NCBI GenBank assembly: GCA_946122785.1
Contig: CAMGYJ010000002.1
Span: forward strand, 54,089,703-54,153,702
Origin: Linum tenue
Lineage: Eukaryota; Streptophyta; Magnoliopsida; Malpighiales; Linaceae
Length of the DNA stretch: 64,000 bases
Direction of reading: 5' to 3'
Both the position numbers and the translations under genes were made by a program. Shown in pieces: positions 1-11,799 of the stretch. The notes below the pieces were generated by a model, which had not been told where the DNA came from, searched no databases, and saw only the letters and a list, made by a program, of their open reading frames with translations. Each line of letters begins with the position of its first letter. Positions within the stretch are counted from its first letter, which is position 1.

Positions 1-1597
1 TCTAAATATCAGACCATGATCGATGGAAACTTGGGGAGGATTTCAGTGACTACTGATTTGTGGACTGCCACAAATCAGAAAATGGGGTATATGACAGTAA
101 CTGGTCACTTTATTGACAACTCTTGGAAGCTTCGTAACATAATGTTGAGGTTTATGTATGTTCCAGCCCCTCACAGTAGTCAAAGACTAGCTGATAGGTT
201 GTTTGATTGTCTTCTTGATTGGAACATTGATGGTAAGTTGTCCTCAATCACACAGGACAACTATACCACCAATGATTCAATGATATTTCATATGATAAAT
301 TAGCTTGTGAGCAATGATCTGTTGCTTGATGGTAAACTGATTCATATGAGGTGTTCAACTCATATTATGAACCTGATTGTGAGGGATGGTTTGGATGCAA
401 TCAAAGATGCTATACATTTGATTAGGGAGAGCGTAGTTTACTAGAATTCTACACCTAAGAGGGTTCGAACCTTCTTCGAAGTTGTTAAGCAACTAAAGTT
501 GACCTTTGAGAAAAAACTGGTACTTGATTGTCCAACTAGATGGAATTCAACATACCATATGCTCTCTGTTGCTCTTCAATATAAGGATGTTTTCTTTCGG
601 TTGAGCTTGAGGGACAGTCAGTACACATCTGTTCCTTCTAGTTCTCATTGAGAATTTGCATCTGTTGTGATTGATAGGCTGGAAATATTCTCTGAGATAA
701 CTCAGTTATTCTCTGGTTCCAAGTATTCGACTGCCAATCTTTTCTTCCCAAAGATTTGTGACTTGAGACTGAAACTAAATGAGTGGGGTCTTGATCCCAA
801 CCCTGTGATTTTTGGAATGGCCATTCAAATGTCTGAGAAGTTTGATAAGTATTGGGATGATATCCATCTTGTACTTGCTGTCTCGGTCGTTTTAGATCCT
901 AGATATAAGCTCCATGTGATTGAATACTATGCTGGAAAGTTTGGGAATACGGAAACTGATTTGGTTGCTGAGAATATCAAGAAGATTATTTGTGGTTTGA
1001 TTCTTGATTATCAAACCAAAGCTAAGAAGAAGTCTAGGTCTGAAACTGGAACTTCTTTTGCTAGTTCTGGTTCTGTCTCGGCTACTGAACTTGACTTTGA
1101 GCTCTTTGTAAGTCAAAGGAAAAAGAGCAAGAGTTCTTTGGTTACTACTGAGTTGGATATGTATCTTGTTGAGGATATAATTCCTCGGAAAACAGACTTT
1201 GATATGCTCTTGTGGTGGAAACTGAATGGTCTCAAGTATCCAACCTTGTACGCAATTGCAAGGGACTTTTTGACAATCCCAATTACATATGTTGCTTCTG
1301 AAAGTGCATTCAGTTATGGTGGGAGGTTGTTAGACCCTCACCGGAGCAGGCTTCATTACTCGACTGTTGAATCAATGATGTGCACACGAAGCTGGATAAT
1401 GGAAGACATGCAAAGAGGTAACATGCAACTAAACCTCCAAATTCTGGCAGAAGTAATTTTGTTTAAGTGTAAACAATATTTTTTCATTTCTATCTGCAGA
1501 TTCGGAGGCTGCTGCTGTTGTGGAGGCATTGGAGGGAGTCTTCTCAGCCCTGTCAGTCGATGATACGACTGTGGAGGAGGCAGAACCTAGGGGGTAA
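1..1597 (+). pseudogene. hAT transposase, RICESLEEPER-type, C-terminal two thirds, with three in-frame stops
   Basis: The reading frame runs from the window start with no frameshift. It is broken only by TAG at 301, TAG at 442 and TGA at 649. The part before the first stop has the family region around ISVTTDLWTA, then LVLDCPTRWNSTYHM, then the hAT C-terminal dimerisation region (YPTLYAIARDFLTIPIT, ASESAFSYGGR, LHYSTVESMMC). A GT-AG intron is inferred at 1418-1499. Splicing it extends the frame into an acidic tail ending at TAA 1595-1597, as in related plant proteins. The BED zinc finger expected at the N-terminus would lie upstream of the window. The family catalyses cut-and-paste transposition; domesticated relatives act as nuclear DNA-binding proteins. 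With three stops this copy is most likely dead. Confidence 0.9.
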
Positions 1598-2358
1598 CAA
1601 AACCACTTCTCCTTTTCTAAATTTTCTAACTCTGTTCATTGAGATTTGAGGCTCGACCTAATGATTTACAACCTGTTTTTCAGGTCCTGAAATGGTGTTC
1701 TTGAAATCACCATTTGGCTAGGAAGACGGATCCATTTGCATCTGTCGAGCCAGGTAAACTTCAAATCATCTTCTCTTGTCACAAGAACCTCGAGGTTGTT
1801 AATTGTTAGGCTTGAACTTAAGAATGTTTACTTGAATGTTTGTGCAGACTTGCATTTGATGAATGTTGACTGCTGCTACTTGCTTTGGAATAAAACTCAG
1901 CAAAAGTTAGGGATCCTAAAAGCTGCATCTTGCTCGAAGGAAGGCTGCTGTTACATTTGCTCTCAACAAGTAGGATGGCTTGGAGTTTGTTTTACCTTAG
2001 TCAGCTAGTTGTTCTTGCTTTTGAATAAGAGTCGACAGTCATGGTGCTGAGAGTTGATGTTTTTATTTATTTCAAGTTCAGATGATTTAAAGTTTCTGTT
2101 GATTGCAGCTTTGTTGTGTTTGTGAGATCTTGTTGCTGATAGTTTTAGAATTAAGAGTTTCAAACTATCATTTATTCTGAATAAAGTATTATTTTCATAT
2201 TCGACCCGCGGGCACCCGAAAATCCAGCGGTAACGGGTTTGGTACCACTACCAGACCCATATCACCGTTTGGGTCGGGGACGGGGAAATCCGAAGTCCAT
2301 GATGGGCGGGGGACGAATACTGGGTACCCGGGCCCGATCCGCCCCGTTGCCATCTCTA
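1..2358 (+). mobile_element. Ac-like hAT DNA transposon, 3' part (5' end outside window)
   Basis: The element holds a hAT transposase relic (1-1597) and ends in a GC-rich subterminal block at about 2200-2358. The block finishes in a terminus whose reverse complement begins TAGAGATGGCAACGGGGCGG. This resembles the plant Ac-like terminal signature, and the same kind of terminus recurs on several non-autonomous elements in this window. The 5' terminus is upstream of base 1, so the terminal repeat pair and TSD cannot be checked. Bases 1598-2200 are 3' untranslated or internal DNA with no recognisable product. Confidence 0.8.
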
Positions 2359-2404
2359 ATTTTCTGATTTATGAATTATTTATTTTAATTTTTAATTTAA
2401 TTTT

Positions 2405-2447
2405 TGAAAAAACACACCCCTATAAAAATTTTCTGGATCCACCACTA
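2405..2447 (-). mobile_element. Tip100-like hAT terminal fragment
   Basis: The reverse complement starts TAGTGGTGGATCCAG followed by an A/T-rich run. It resembles the CAGTGGCGGATCCA type of terminus seen at 14529 and 15604. Only one end is visible and no TSD was found, so this is a weak call. Confidence 0.35.
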
Positions 2448-3455
2448 AATAGACATAACGAATTTGGTCAGATAATCAAATGTGATAAACATAAGATCAG
2501 AGTCTTGCACATTAAAATACGTGAAATGAAAAAAAAGGTGAAATGAACTCAACCTCTATAAGTAATAAGCCTCAGTTTAAATACCCTATGCTAAATGCTT
2601 TATGAACACACAGGGTTCCTTTTGTGTTGGTTGAACGAAAAGAGAAACTCAACTTTTCTAAAACTTTTGAAAGAAAACCTTTCTCAAGTTTTTTTGGATT
2701 AGTGACTTTCACTTCACCATGCTCATTGCTAATTCATTCCCTTTCTTCTTTGAAAAGGGAAGCAAATAAATTACGAAAACGATAGGAGATAATGATAACA
2801 ACAATGATAAAAAGATCTGATTAGTAATAGTAATAACAATAAAATATCTCAAGAAAGATCCCTTATAATTGGTAGCCAATAGCTCAAATGGCCATTGCTA
2901 TTGCTGTCACCTTCACCGCCAAAGCAAAAGCAGTCTGGAATTGGAAGGGATATATTTGGTTGGGGCCAATTCAAACCGTCAGCTGGTTTACATCTGGAGC
3001 GATGGATGAACACTTTTCTTTTGGTTATTGGAACAATATGTCTCCACTATTCATATTAAACATAACATTATACTATTTTTACATAAAACGTGTTTTTTAT
3101 ATTTTGGAAATACGTATTATCAAACAAGCTTTTTTGTTAAAAATTTCATTAAAATATAGTTAAGTACGATTGAACCAAGATTCAGACGACCCGACATCAG
3201 CTAAATTGGGGGAAAATGTCAGTTTTCTCCCTCATTTATTTCTCTAGATCTTGTTAAAGTAAAATGATTAGAGATATTTGGCTATACAGAAGAAACAAAA
3301 ATCTAAAGTGATATTATTAAGGATATTTTAAACATTTGTATCGCTCAAACCAATGTTCGACCGTGATTGACGGGTTTTGGATGAAATTTTTAATAGAAGA
3401 GCATGTTTAATAATTTTTACAAAGTATAGAGACATGTTTGATATAAAAAATAGTA
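2448..3455. other. Unassigned AT-rich intergenic DNA
   Basis: No coding region with family resemblance was seen. A 91-codon open frame at 2888-3163 has no recognisable domain and is probably chance. The stretch just before 3456 (around 3390-3455) looks like the target of the LINE insertion that follows. Confidence 0.5.
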
Positions 3456-3862
3456 GAAGGGACTTGGTCAGAAACTGTTTATGTTGCATGTCAACTTAGC
3501 AGAACGAAGACTGTTGCGGGTAGAATGGTGGGTTGGATTTGGTGTTTGTGTGTTGCAGGTATCCGGAAGGAACCCTGTAAGAGGATACATGGTGATACTG
3601 GTCGTAGTGCCGCAGTGGTTGGCAATTTAATTTTGCAAGATTTATGATTCCTAAGTCTTTGTAACTGTACTGCGCATAATGATTTACAGGTGCTAAGGAT
3701 TGTTCCTTAATTTTGTTGATAGCGAGTAGAATTGTGTGGGAGTGAGAGGGGTTGTCCTCTCATTCATGTTTTTACCTTTTGGGTCTTTGCCCAAATTCAA
3801 TGTATCAGGCTTGTTTTATTAATGATAAGAACTTATTCAACAACAAAAAAAAAAAAAAAATA
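3456..3862 (+). mobile_element. 5'-truncated LINE tail with poly(A)
   Basis: A segment without an open frame ends in a run of about 17 A at 3844-3861. It is flanked by the direct repeat AAAAAATAGT, upstream at about 3446-3455 and again at the end of the poly(A). A 3' poly(A) plus a short direct repeat is the signature of target-primed reverse transcription. The 3'-UTR-like text before the tail suits an L1-type LINE, but no protein remains, so a retroposed transcript is also possible. Confidence 0.6.
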
Positions 3863-3963
3863 GTTCAAGGACATGTTTATTAAAACTTCATAATAACCCT
3901 AAAAAATATATTGTACCTATAATTTTTCTTCTTCTTTTTTCACTCTAGTCCATGACCAATAAA

Positions 3964-4655
3964 TAGGGGTGGGCATTGGGTAGGTCGGGTGGATTTTGAC
4001 CACAAAATGCACTCACCCGCGCTTAAACGGATTGATAATTTTTAACCCACCACCCACCCACATTTAGTCTCGGGTTGGGTCGGGCGGATGGTGGATGATG
4101 CGGGTGGGTTTGTGGGTTCACCCACATCACAATGTATATAATATAAAGGAGTCAACTTGACATGATAATAGGTGAAGAGAATCATTGAGGGAAGCAAGAA
4201 GTTGAAATATGGTGAAAAATGTCAAATTAGTTCTTAAATTGGATAGAAATTCTATTATGAAAGAGTTTTCTACAGATTGAGACGATTATTAGGTGCAAGG
4301 AACTAAGGAAAATAATTCCACAAAGGAAAGAGCGGTGATCTAGGCACAAGAATTAGAGGAAAAAGTAAAGGGAAGAAGAGGGGATCTCTATTTGGAAGGT
4401 TGGCTTTGAGGTTCAAACTCCAAGAGCAGTCCGAGTTTATATATAACGTCTTCACTCTCCTCTCTCTAGCGCCAGCGACTTTGATCTTTTTACTGTTGGG
4501 TTGAGCGGGTCACCCGCACACTCACCCACAACCCACCCACCACCCGGTGGATGGCTTCCAGCGTAACCCGTCACCCACCCACTTAACAAAATTCGAGTAA
4601 AATGCGGGTGGGTCGGCCCAAACCCGCGGATGATCCGCCCGCATGCCCAGCCCTA
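3964..4655. mobile_element. Non-autonomous Ac-like hAT element with perfect 8-bp TSD
   Basis: The left end reads TAGGGGTGGGCATTGGG. The right end, reverse complemented, reads TAGGGCTGGGCATGCGGG. The element is flanked by CCAATAAA at 3956-3963 and again at 4656-4663, an exact 8-bp TSD as expected for hAT. Both ends carry GC-rich subterminal repeats rich in GGGTGGG/CCCACCC. There is no transposase frame, so it would have been moved in trans. Confidence 0.92.
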
Positions 4656-4663
4656 CCAATAAA

Positions 4664-5710
4664 CGTCTTCATCTTCGGAATCTTTTCGTAGTTAAGGCAA
4701 AGTCACATTTATTTTTTTAATTACATCCAACTACTCTAGTACTCAACCTTATCACTCAAGTTTCATAAAATAAAACAAAACAAGAAGGAAAAAAACTCCC
4801 TCATCACTCACGCAAGCTAGTATGTAACATTTCTTTCCACGTGCCCTTTCTACACTTGTGCATAACGCATATATAAGGATCATCATATATAAGTCCGCCT
4901 ATGTTTGAGTGAAGATGATAAAAGAGACAAGCATATCGCTTCTCTTCTAAGTGATGGTGAAAAAGTATCGTATAGACTACTGGTTTAAATATGATATTTA
5001 GATTTATATATACCAGGGTGAATTGGCCGCGCTTTGTCGCGGCTTCGGATTGTATTTGAATAAATGTTTGTTTAGCCTGTTTGTGCACTTGATATAAGGA
5101 ACTGAACCGGTGAAGCAATTAGGTTTAAATAGAGATATTTGAGCAAAGAGAAGAAAGCTAACGAAATTTATATTGATCTAATAAATTTTATGCACCATCT
5201 TAGTATTAGGGTCTACGATTTAGATAGTTGAGATTTATGGTTTACTTATCAAGGGTTATGGTACATTATCATGTTCTAAAATTCAGTTAATTCAATGTAT
5301 ATATGGTTCTATCGTATGGAATAAAAACAAATGTATGACATTTTCCGAGTACTACTTTAGAGATGATTTTCGAGATAAAATAATATATTCTAACCCTTAA
5401 AAACTAAAATCTAGGTCTTAATTCTATAAATCTCAAACTCTAAGATCAATTAAACTAGAAACAATAATCGACGATCATGATTCATCGAAATACCTCCAAC
5501 TCATTATACACATCATCTTAGTGTTTAGGTTATATCATTTAGATAATTAAGGCCTACATTTCACTCATCAAGAGTTGAGGTATATTATCATGTCCCAAAA
5601 TCTGATTAATTCGAGGTCTAGATAGCGTTTTTTTTAAGAGTATGCGGTACCCTAGTTTTACCCTGGGTATGATATACTGCCGGAGTGTACCAGTCATTAC
5701 CATATATGGT
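4664..5710. repeat. Unresolved DNA containing a decayed copy of the GTCTAGATAGCG MITE family
   Basis: Bases about 5160-5690 share an ordered series of motifs with the better preserved copy at 42430-42802. These include the GAGGTCTAGATAGCG block (near 5614), a preceding TTTAGATAATTAAGG-type stretch, and the terminal-like GGTACCCTAG near 5647. The left end is not clear. A minus-strand open frame at 4804-5118 has no recognisable domain and is not supported as a gene. Confidence 0.5.
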
Positions 5711-6485
5711 TGATAACACCTAAATTGGCGTTATTTATCCGCCATTCTCGAGGCATTTTTGTGATAAAACATTGTGACTAGGCCACATTGCAAGCTCATT
5801 TATGCTAATTTTCGTTCGTATTTGTCAATAATTAGTTTTAGCATGAGTTATTTTGCTATGAAGGCATGAATGGATTTTTACATTTTTTTGCGCTAGGTAG
5901 TTTCATGTGATTGTATGTGAGTGTGTTCTACGTACCTAGGTTAGATGATCGAGGGTCGTAATTGGAGGACGAGGTGACGATCCCCTTCCAATTAGGATCC
6001 CACCTAGTGTGGCGAATAGGTAGAACCTGTTTATAAGAGGTAGACCTTACCTCTCGTTGGAGAAGCCGATTACGGTGACAATGGGCTGGCAGGTGCGGCT
6101 AGAAGGGTGATCGAGAGACATGAACATTGCATCGATCTGCACTAAGTGACCTCCGGACCATAACGATCTAGGGTTTCATAAATCAAGCTCCTATCCTGAT
6201 ACTAGAAGGAATCAATCCTAGGCAACCCTCTCATCTTTATCGACCTTCCAACTACTTAGTTGGTTGTTTTTGGTTAGTAGGTTAGTTTTGTTCTTAAATA
6301 AATCTTTCTATGTTGATTGAATAGTTGTTTAGAGCGTAGTAATAGTAAACCTAAGGTGACCTTGGGATACGACCTCGACTACCATTATACTACCTCGTCA
6401 ATTTGAGTTATGCTTGGCTTGAATTGAAGTCGTTAGTGTTGTAATCGATCGAGCTAGTAAATCATAAAGCTCAGTTCACGAGTCA
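5711..6485 (+). repeat. 5' LTR of the 5711-10965 element (family D)
   Basis: It starts TGATAACACC and ends CACGAGTCA. Its second half is collinear with 10224-10965: the blocks GATGATC(G/T)AGGGTC, CCTTCCAATTAGGA, CCAACTACTTAGTTGGTTG and GCTCACGAGTCA occur in the same order. The first 200 bases differ strongly between the two LTRs. Related LTRs lie at 19685 (plus) and 62389-64000 (minus). Confidence 0.85.
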
Positions 6486-6491
6486 AGTTGT

Positions 6492-6509
6492 TGACACCTT
6501 TGTTAGGGA
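6492..6509 (+). other. Decayed primer binding site (tRNA-Asp type)
   Basis: The sequence TGACACCTTTGTTAGGGA lies six bases after the LTR. Against the plant tRNA-Asp site TGGCGCCGTTGCCGGGGA, most mismatches are G-to-A or C-to-T, the pattern left by deamination of methylated cytosines. Position and pattern support the call; identity alone would not. Confidence 0.65.
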
Positions 6510-6748
6510 CTTCTTAGGTTATTAGGAAAAGCCGAGAATTGCTAATCTAGTCAGTTTATTGTTTTTGTGGATCCTTTATCGTGATGGTGTGTTTGTGATA
6601 TCTTATTTTCTTTTCCGTATTCTTTCTTCTTTTGTTATGTTTTCTTTGTTTATCTTGTGTTCCGTTGTTGTTAGTCTTTTGTTTTATTTTTTCACACTTA
6701 TGCTTTCTTAGGTTGTTTTTGTTTTTGATTATATAGAAAGGTGTAGTT

Positions 6749-7541
6749 ATGGATCCTAATGATTGGCACAATATAGGAGGATATCACCAAGCGCCTAATT
6801 GGTGGTATCCCGAAGCTCCAAGTGACAATATAAGACACGAAGTTGGGTATCCAAGACCAACCCCTCTCCACGATCAACAACCGTACCCCCACGGGTATCA
6901 ATTTCTTCCGCCATACCTAGAAGAATGCCTTTCATATCATGAGTGGAACCCTCAATCACTCTCGGAGCCTAAAGGAAGCTTGGAGTTTGAACTAGCAGAC
7001 TTCATGATGAAGTATGAGAGAGTGAAACCAACATTAGATGCTTGCACAAATCCACTCAATTCAGACTTTCTATCGGAGTTCGAATAAGTACTTCGACAAA
7101 GGAAATCTACTCGACTATTGGTAGCTTGCATTGCTCAAGATGGCCTTTGTCATGAAGTAGGCAAGCCTAGAAATGTAGATCCAAGAGAAGAGGGAGAGAG
7201 CTTAAGCTTAAAAAATGAAGAGGTTCTTCATCCCACACCACCACCGAAGATCAAAACCATGGCGACTTGGCTGTGGAGCGCTTCAACATCGGGTATGAGT
7301 ACATAGACACTGGTGACCCTAATATTCCTCCTAGTTGTTTCAATTTCAAATGTGGACATGGAAAGGAGGAAAAAGAAATAGAACTGGTTGAAGAGCAAGA
7401 CTTAGCTCATGACTACATCGCTGGTCCTATTGAACAAGAAGAAGATTTAGTAGAAGAAGGGAGCGATTATGAGTTTGTAATGGATGAAGAAGAAAGTGAA
7501 GAAGAGTATGACCTTGTTTTCCTAATTGGGAAAGATATCCA

Positions 7542-7591
<50 letters not shown>

Positions 7592-7683
7592 TGAAAAAGA
7601 CAACGATAAATGCTTGGATTATATCCGGGTTGTGGTTACCAAAAAGTCACCCGACTTTGAAGAAGACTCCACTTCGCCGATAG
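6749..7683 (+). pseudogene. Gag-like ORF of the LTR element, with one stop and one frameshift
   Basis: The frame opens with MDPNDWHNIGG and a region rich in Pro, Tyr and Trp. A TAA interrupts it at 7085, it continues in the same frame to 7306, and it then resumes in another frame at about 7267-7683. The last part is very acidic (for example DLVEEGSDYEFVMDEEESEE) and is invaded by a (GA)n run read as Arg-Glu repeats. The position just after the primer binding site and the composition fit the gag region of Tat/Athila-like elements. There is no zinc knuckle and no recognised capsid motif, so the assignment rests mainly on position. Confidence 0.5.
7545..7588 (+). repeat. (GA)n microsatellite
   Basis: An uninterrupted GA run of about 40 bases sits inside the acidic gag-like region. 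Other GA/CT runs lie at about 9217-9245, 33227-33264, 36507-36538 and 36877-36905. Confidence 0.95.
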
Positions 7684-7689
7684 AAACCC

Positions 7690-9213
7690 TTTTCAATAAA
7701 AACTTACATGTTTAGATCTTGTTTAAGTAGTATTTGTAGGCTTAGTCCTAGTAAAGGAGCTTGCTTTAGTTGAGAATGAGTTTTAATGAATGATGGTGAG
7801 TGATGAATGATCAGATGCTGAAATGTGGTTATTTGTTGCATGTTTAGATTGTTTATGAATGAATGTATGTGGTTTGGAGGCCTTGGTGGGCATCGATTGT
7901 GTGAACTTTAGTGTTTTATTGTTCACCCACCAAGTTTTTAATGAAATTCCCGAACCACATCAATGATGCTTTGAATGAATCAATGATGCTGTTAGTGAAT
8001 CAATGAATGACAATTGAATTTGAATGCTTATGTTAGACTCTTAGAAGCATGTTTGTGGTTTTGTTTCAAATCTTGAATGATTGGCTTAGGGTGTATGGCT
8101 CCTTTGCTCACATAAGCTTACCACTTTGATATGTTTTTTTTTTTTTTGAGAAATCAATCCATACCCTTACCTTAGTCGTTTAGGTTGTCTCTTGATTTTG
8201 GCCAAGGCATCAAAACACCTAGATTGACATGTTCTTATTAGAACCAAACATTCAAGGTCGTTAACTACCTTAGTCGACATTACTTTTCACCTATGCACCC
8301 TTGTTTTACATAGTAAACATCAACTGTAGGGGTGTATAGGATTGACTGTTATGGATGATAAGAGGTTTTCATTGGCTTCATTGATAATCTATAAAATATG
8401 TTTGGCATAGTTGGGTATCATTTGTTTTTTTTTTTTGTGTAAGAATCCTTCCAAGGGTTAACCCTATTACGAGGGGAGAGTTCCAATGCTCCTCCTATGG
8501 AAGTGATATCGGCTCCGAGTCACCAATATCAATGAAGAGACTGGACCACTCGGAATCTACACAACAAGTCGAGCCTTAACCGCCACTACATCATAAGAGC
8601 AAGGATAACATCAACGAATCTGGCAGAGGCTCGGTTGTCTGGTTGGTTTTGGTCGTAGTGAATTTCTGTTGAGCTGGTGTTTTGGGATCTTTCTCTACCC
8701 AAGTTTGTTTTGGAGCCTGGTGTGGTTGTCTCTTAGATGTGGTTTTCTTTTGGGTGTTTTGGGTCTAGGGGGAGGACTTGGCGCCAACTACGTTTCTTAG
8801 CTATCAGCCAATCTCCATATGGTTCAATATGGCATTCTTTTCCTTGTGAGCTCACTAGTGACACCTGAAAGGTCGAGAGACCGGATCCAAAAGGAGAATT
8901 CTTAGAATTGCAAGGGCCATTTTCTATCACTTTTCATTTCTTTTCTTTCAATAAACAACTTTTGTAGGTGTGTGTTCTTTGTTTACTTCTAGTTATTTTT
9001 CTTAGGTATGATCTCTCAAGGACCAAAACCACCCACCCAACCCGGTTCTCCCACAATCACCTCGATCCTTATATCGGTAACTTCGTTCCCTTATCCTCTA
9101 ACCCTTTTCACATTGAGGACAATGTAATCCTTAGGTGTGGGGGATTGTGCATGAATGCTTGTGTGGAATGCATGTTATCGATTGTGCTCTCGTATGTTAT
9201 GTATCTATGAATG

Positions 9214-9248
<35 letters not shown>

Positions 9249-10223
9249 GCATATTGAGTGATTGTGGATGATGTTTTAGCATACTTTTACCACTTGGAGC
9301 CTTGTATGTATTCCGAAATTTATTCAAATGTGAGGGCTCCAAGTTGGCCCCTTTGATTGCTTTAAATCGTGGATCTTGCTCCCCTACATCTTCACCAATT
9401 TTGAGGATAGTATAGTGCGTGGGAAGTTTCGATTTGAGTACTTGATTTGACCTGTTGATGTTTTCTTATGTGAATGTTCATTAGTGAATGTGCGACAGAT
9501 TTGTTTTAGTGTCAAACTTGAATCTTAGTTGTAGGTCAGTTGGATGATGCTTGGTTCTGTTCTTTCTCACAATCCAAGTTTTAAACAAAAATAAAGTGGG
9601 TTGTAGTTTGTTCTACAAGGTTTTCATGTGAGGCACTGATTAGATGTTTTCAATAAAATAAATCGTGGATCTTGCTCCCCTACATCTTCACCAATAAAAC
9701 ACAACTCCAGATCGCATGCCAATTAGAGAATGATTCACATGGGGACCCCACTAAGTTTTGGCTTGCTACGTTCGAAATTCGGTCATCGTCATGTCATGGC
9801 CTCTCCACATGAGGCCGAGGTATAGGTATGTGGAAAGAACGCTAGAAGCGACTCCTCATCTTGCCCGTTCACAGGAAAAAAAAATTATTTCAAAGTGGCT
9901 ACAAATCTAAATGAAAAATGAAAAAATAGAACAAAGGTTGTGATGAAAATGAAGGATAGATTTGTATAGAGTAATCGTCCTTCTAACCTACAATTGAGAG
10001 TTATGAGTTATTCCTTGCATCACCCCCATTCACTTGATGGCATTCATTTGAGGATGTTTGGAGTAGGTTGAATATGTCTAGGGATGGTTGAGACACCATT
10101 AATCAGTTATGTCCCACGTCCGACGATTCTTGTCAAGTGTGAGAGGCATTTAGATGCCTCTAGTTGCATGGTTTGATCGTATGTTTGCTTGAGGAACAAC
10201 AAACGCTTAAGTGTCAATAAATT
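7690..10223 (+). other. 3' internal region of the LTR element, non-coding
   Basis: No credible coding frame was seen. The TTGAGGACAATG box near 9115 and the GAGGGCTCCAAG box near 9332 also occur, reversed, at about 18160 and 18050. This shows that 16410-18180 is the same region of a related element on the other strand. A 37-base block at 9363-9399 is repeated exactly at 9659-9695. Confidence 0.6.
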
Positions 10224-10965
10224 TGATAACACCTAGGTCAAGATCATGACCATTGTGTCATGCCCTTGAGGTCAAGACCATGACCTCTTTCCATGTTTTG
10301 AATGCATGAATGGTATGTTTCCATGTTTTTACCGTAGGTAGATTAATGTGGGTGTATATGAGTGTGGTGTACCTTGGTTAGATGATCTAGGGTCTTAATT
10401 AGAGCACAAGGTGACCATCTCCTTCCAATTAGGAGCCCACCTAGTTGATGCTAGTGAGGTGAGTGTGTGAACATTGACTCACCGACTAGTGTGCGGACGT
10501 GTAGACCCCTTTAGAGGATGTCTACCTTACCTCGAATCAGAGAAGTCGATTGTGGTGGCATTGGGGCAGCGGATGCGGCTATAAGGGTGATCAGGAGACA
10601 TGAACATTGCACCGATCCCCCCTAAGTGACCTTTGGGCCTCAACGAGCTAGGGTTTCATCAATCAAGTTCCTATCCAATTACTATAATGATTCAATCCTA
10701 GGAAACTATATCATCTCTAGCTCCCTTCCAACTACTTAGTTGGTTGCTTTTGTTTAGTTAGACTAGTTTAGTTCTTAAAACGATCTTTCTATTTCGACTA
10801 GATAGTAGTTTAGAGCAAAGTATCAGTTAACATATGGTGCCCTTGGAATACAATCTCGGTCACCTATATACTACCTCACCAATTCAACTCACACTTGGCT
10901 CGAATGGGAGTCGTTAGAGTGGAATTGATCGAGCTTATAAATCGTGAAGTTCGGCTCACGAGTCA
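10224..10965 (+). repeat. 3' LTR of the 5711-10965 element
   Basis: It begins TGATAACACCTA and ends CACGAGTCA, like the left LTR. No clear polypurine tract precedes it; the bases before it are AT-rich, consistent with decay or a small rearrangement at the junction. Confidence 0.8.
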
Positions 10966-11600
10966 ATAGGTAAGACTGGTGTACAACTATAGTATATTAT
11001 ACTCAGAGTACTCTTAGTTAGGGTTGTTAGTTGGTTAATAGGTTATTGAATTAATTGATAATCGAACCAAGTGAAGAGGAAGATTACTTTATAAAGAGAG
11101 AGTAGTACAGTAGAAAGGAATAACATCACAATGTCAGCAAATATCATCTTGTAGTCCTCAATTTTGTCTTCCAAGCTTGTCTTCAAGCTCCAAGGGTGAA
11201 GAATCACCACATTTTTCTCCAAGGTCTCTAAATGAGTGTGTCTTCCAAAAATCATATCTCATCTACTAAAATCTCCAACATACCTGAAAACCTAACCTCT
11301 TGTGCTAGAAAGACAACCAATTTTTGGATAGAAGAGGCCGTGTTTCTCTTAACGACATCGTCTCTTTAAGTTACCAAAACCACGACCAAGGGTTAGAAAC
11401 ACAACCATGTTTTTCAAGCTCAAGTCATTATTTTTACCACTATGTTGCCCAAATGCTACGTTCGGCTTTCATTGCCTCCAAATGCCCCAAACCTTGCTCA
11501 AACCTTATCCACGTACTAGGACTTGAATATGATCCAAACACATGACCTAGCATAAAATTGGCTTATATGAGGGTGTTTTGAACCCAAATAACTAAGAAAC
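10966..11600 (-). mobile_element. LTR fragment carrying the conserved CTAGGAC box (minus orientation)
   Basis: Near 11513-11560 it contains CTAGGACTTGAAT and ACCTAGCATAAAATTGGC. The same two-part box occurs inside the solo LTRs at 26518, 46156 and 47955. No boundaries could be fixed. The short open frames at 11043-11255 and 11324-11545 lie within it and have no family resemblance. Confidence 0.5.
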
Positions 11601-11650
11601 GATCAAGATAAGAAGGATATAGTATGTATAACTATGCACTGAGTCTCAAA

Positions 11651-11797
11651 GTTATTCTCATCTACGTTGACGACATGTTGGTAAGTTGAGATTATGTCAG
11701 AGGGATTAAGGAGCTCACCAAATCATTACATTCGATTTTCAACCTTAAACAACTTGGTAATTTGTCGTATTTTCTTGAGCTTGATTTCTACTTTCAG
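11651..11797 (+). pseudogene. Ty1/copia reverse transcriptase fragment
   Basis: One frame reads VILIYVDDMLVS, then a TGA stop, then about 36 residues including IKELTKSLHSIFNLKQLGNL and SYFLELDFY. This matches the copia RT stretch with the catalytic YVDD motif and the downstream conserved LKQLG/YFL region. Nothing else of the element was found nearby, so it is an isolated, 5'- and 3'-truncated relic. Confidence 0.85.
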
Positions 11798-11799
11798 CT

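Larger units (their letters stand above)
5711..10965 (+). mobile_element. Non-autonomous Ty3/gypsy-type LTR retrotransposon (Tat/Athila-like), decayed
   Basis: Two direct LTRs (5711-6485 and 10224-10965) enclose about 3.7 kb. A decayed tRNA-Asp primer binding site follows the left LTR. A gag-like frame lies at 6749-7683. Near the 3' end is the text TTGAGGACAATGTAATCC followed by a GGTGTGGGG run, typical of the post-integrase region of plant Athila/Tat elements. No protease, RT or integrase was seen, so it is LARD-like and would depend on a partner. Flanking 5-bp sequences (ATGGT, ATAGG) do not match cleanly. Confidence 0.8.

Noticed and set aside
8778..8792. TTGGCGCCAACTAC as a primer binding site
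   Set aside because: It lies in the middle of an element with no LTR end beside it, and the match does not extend past GGCGCC.
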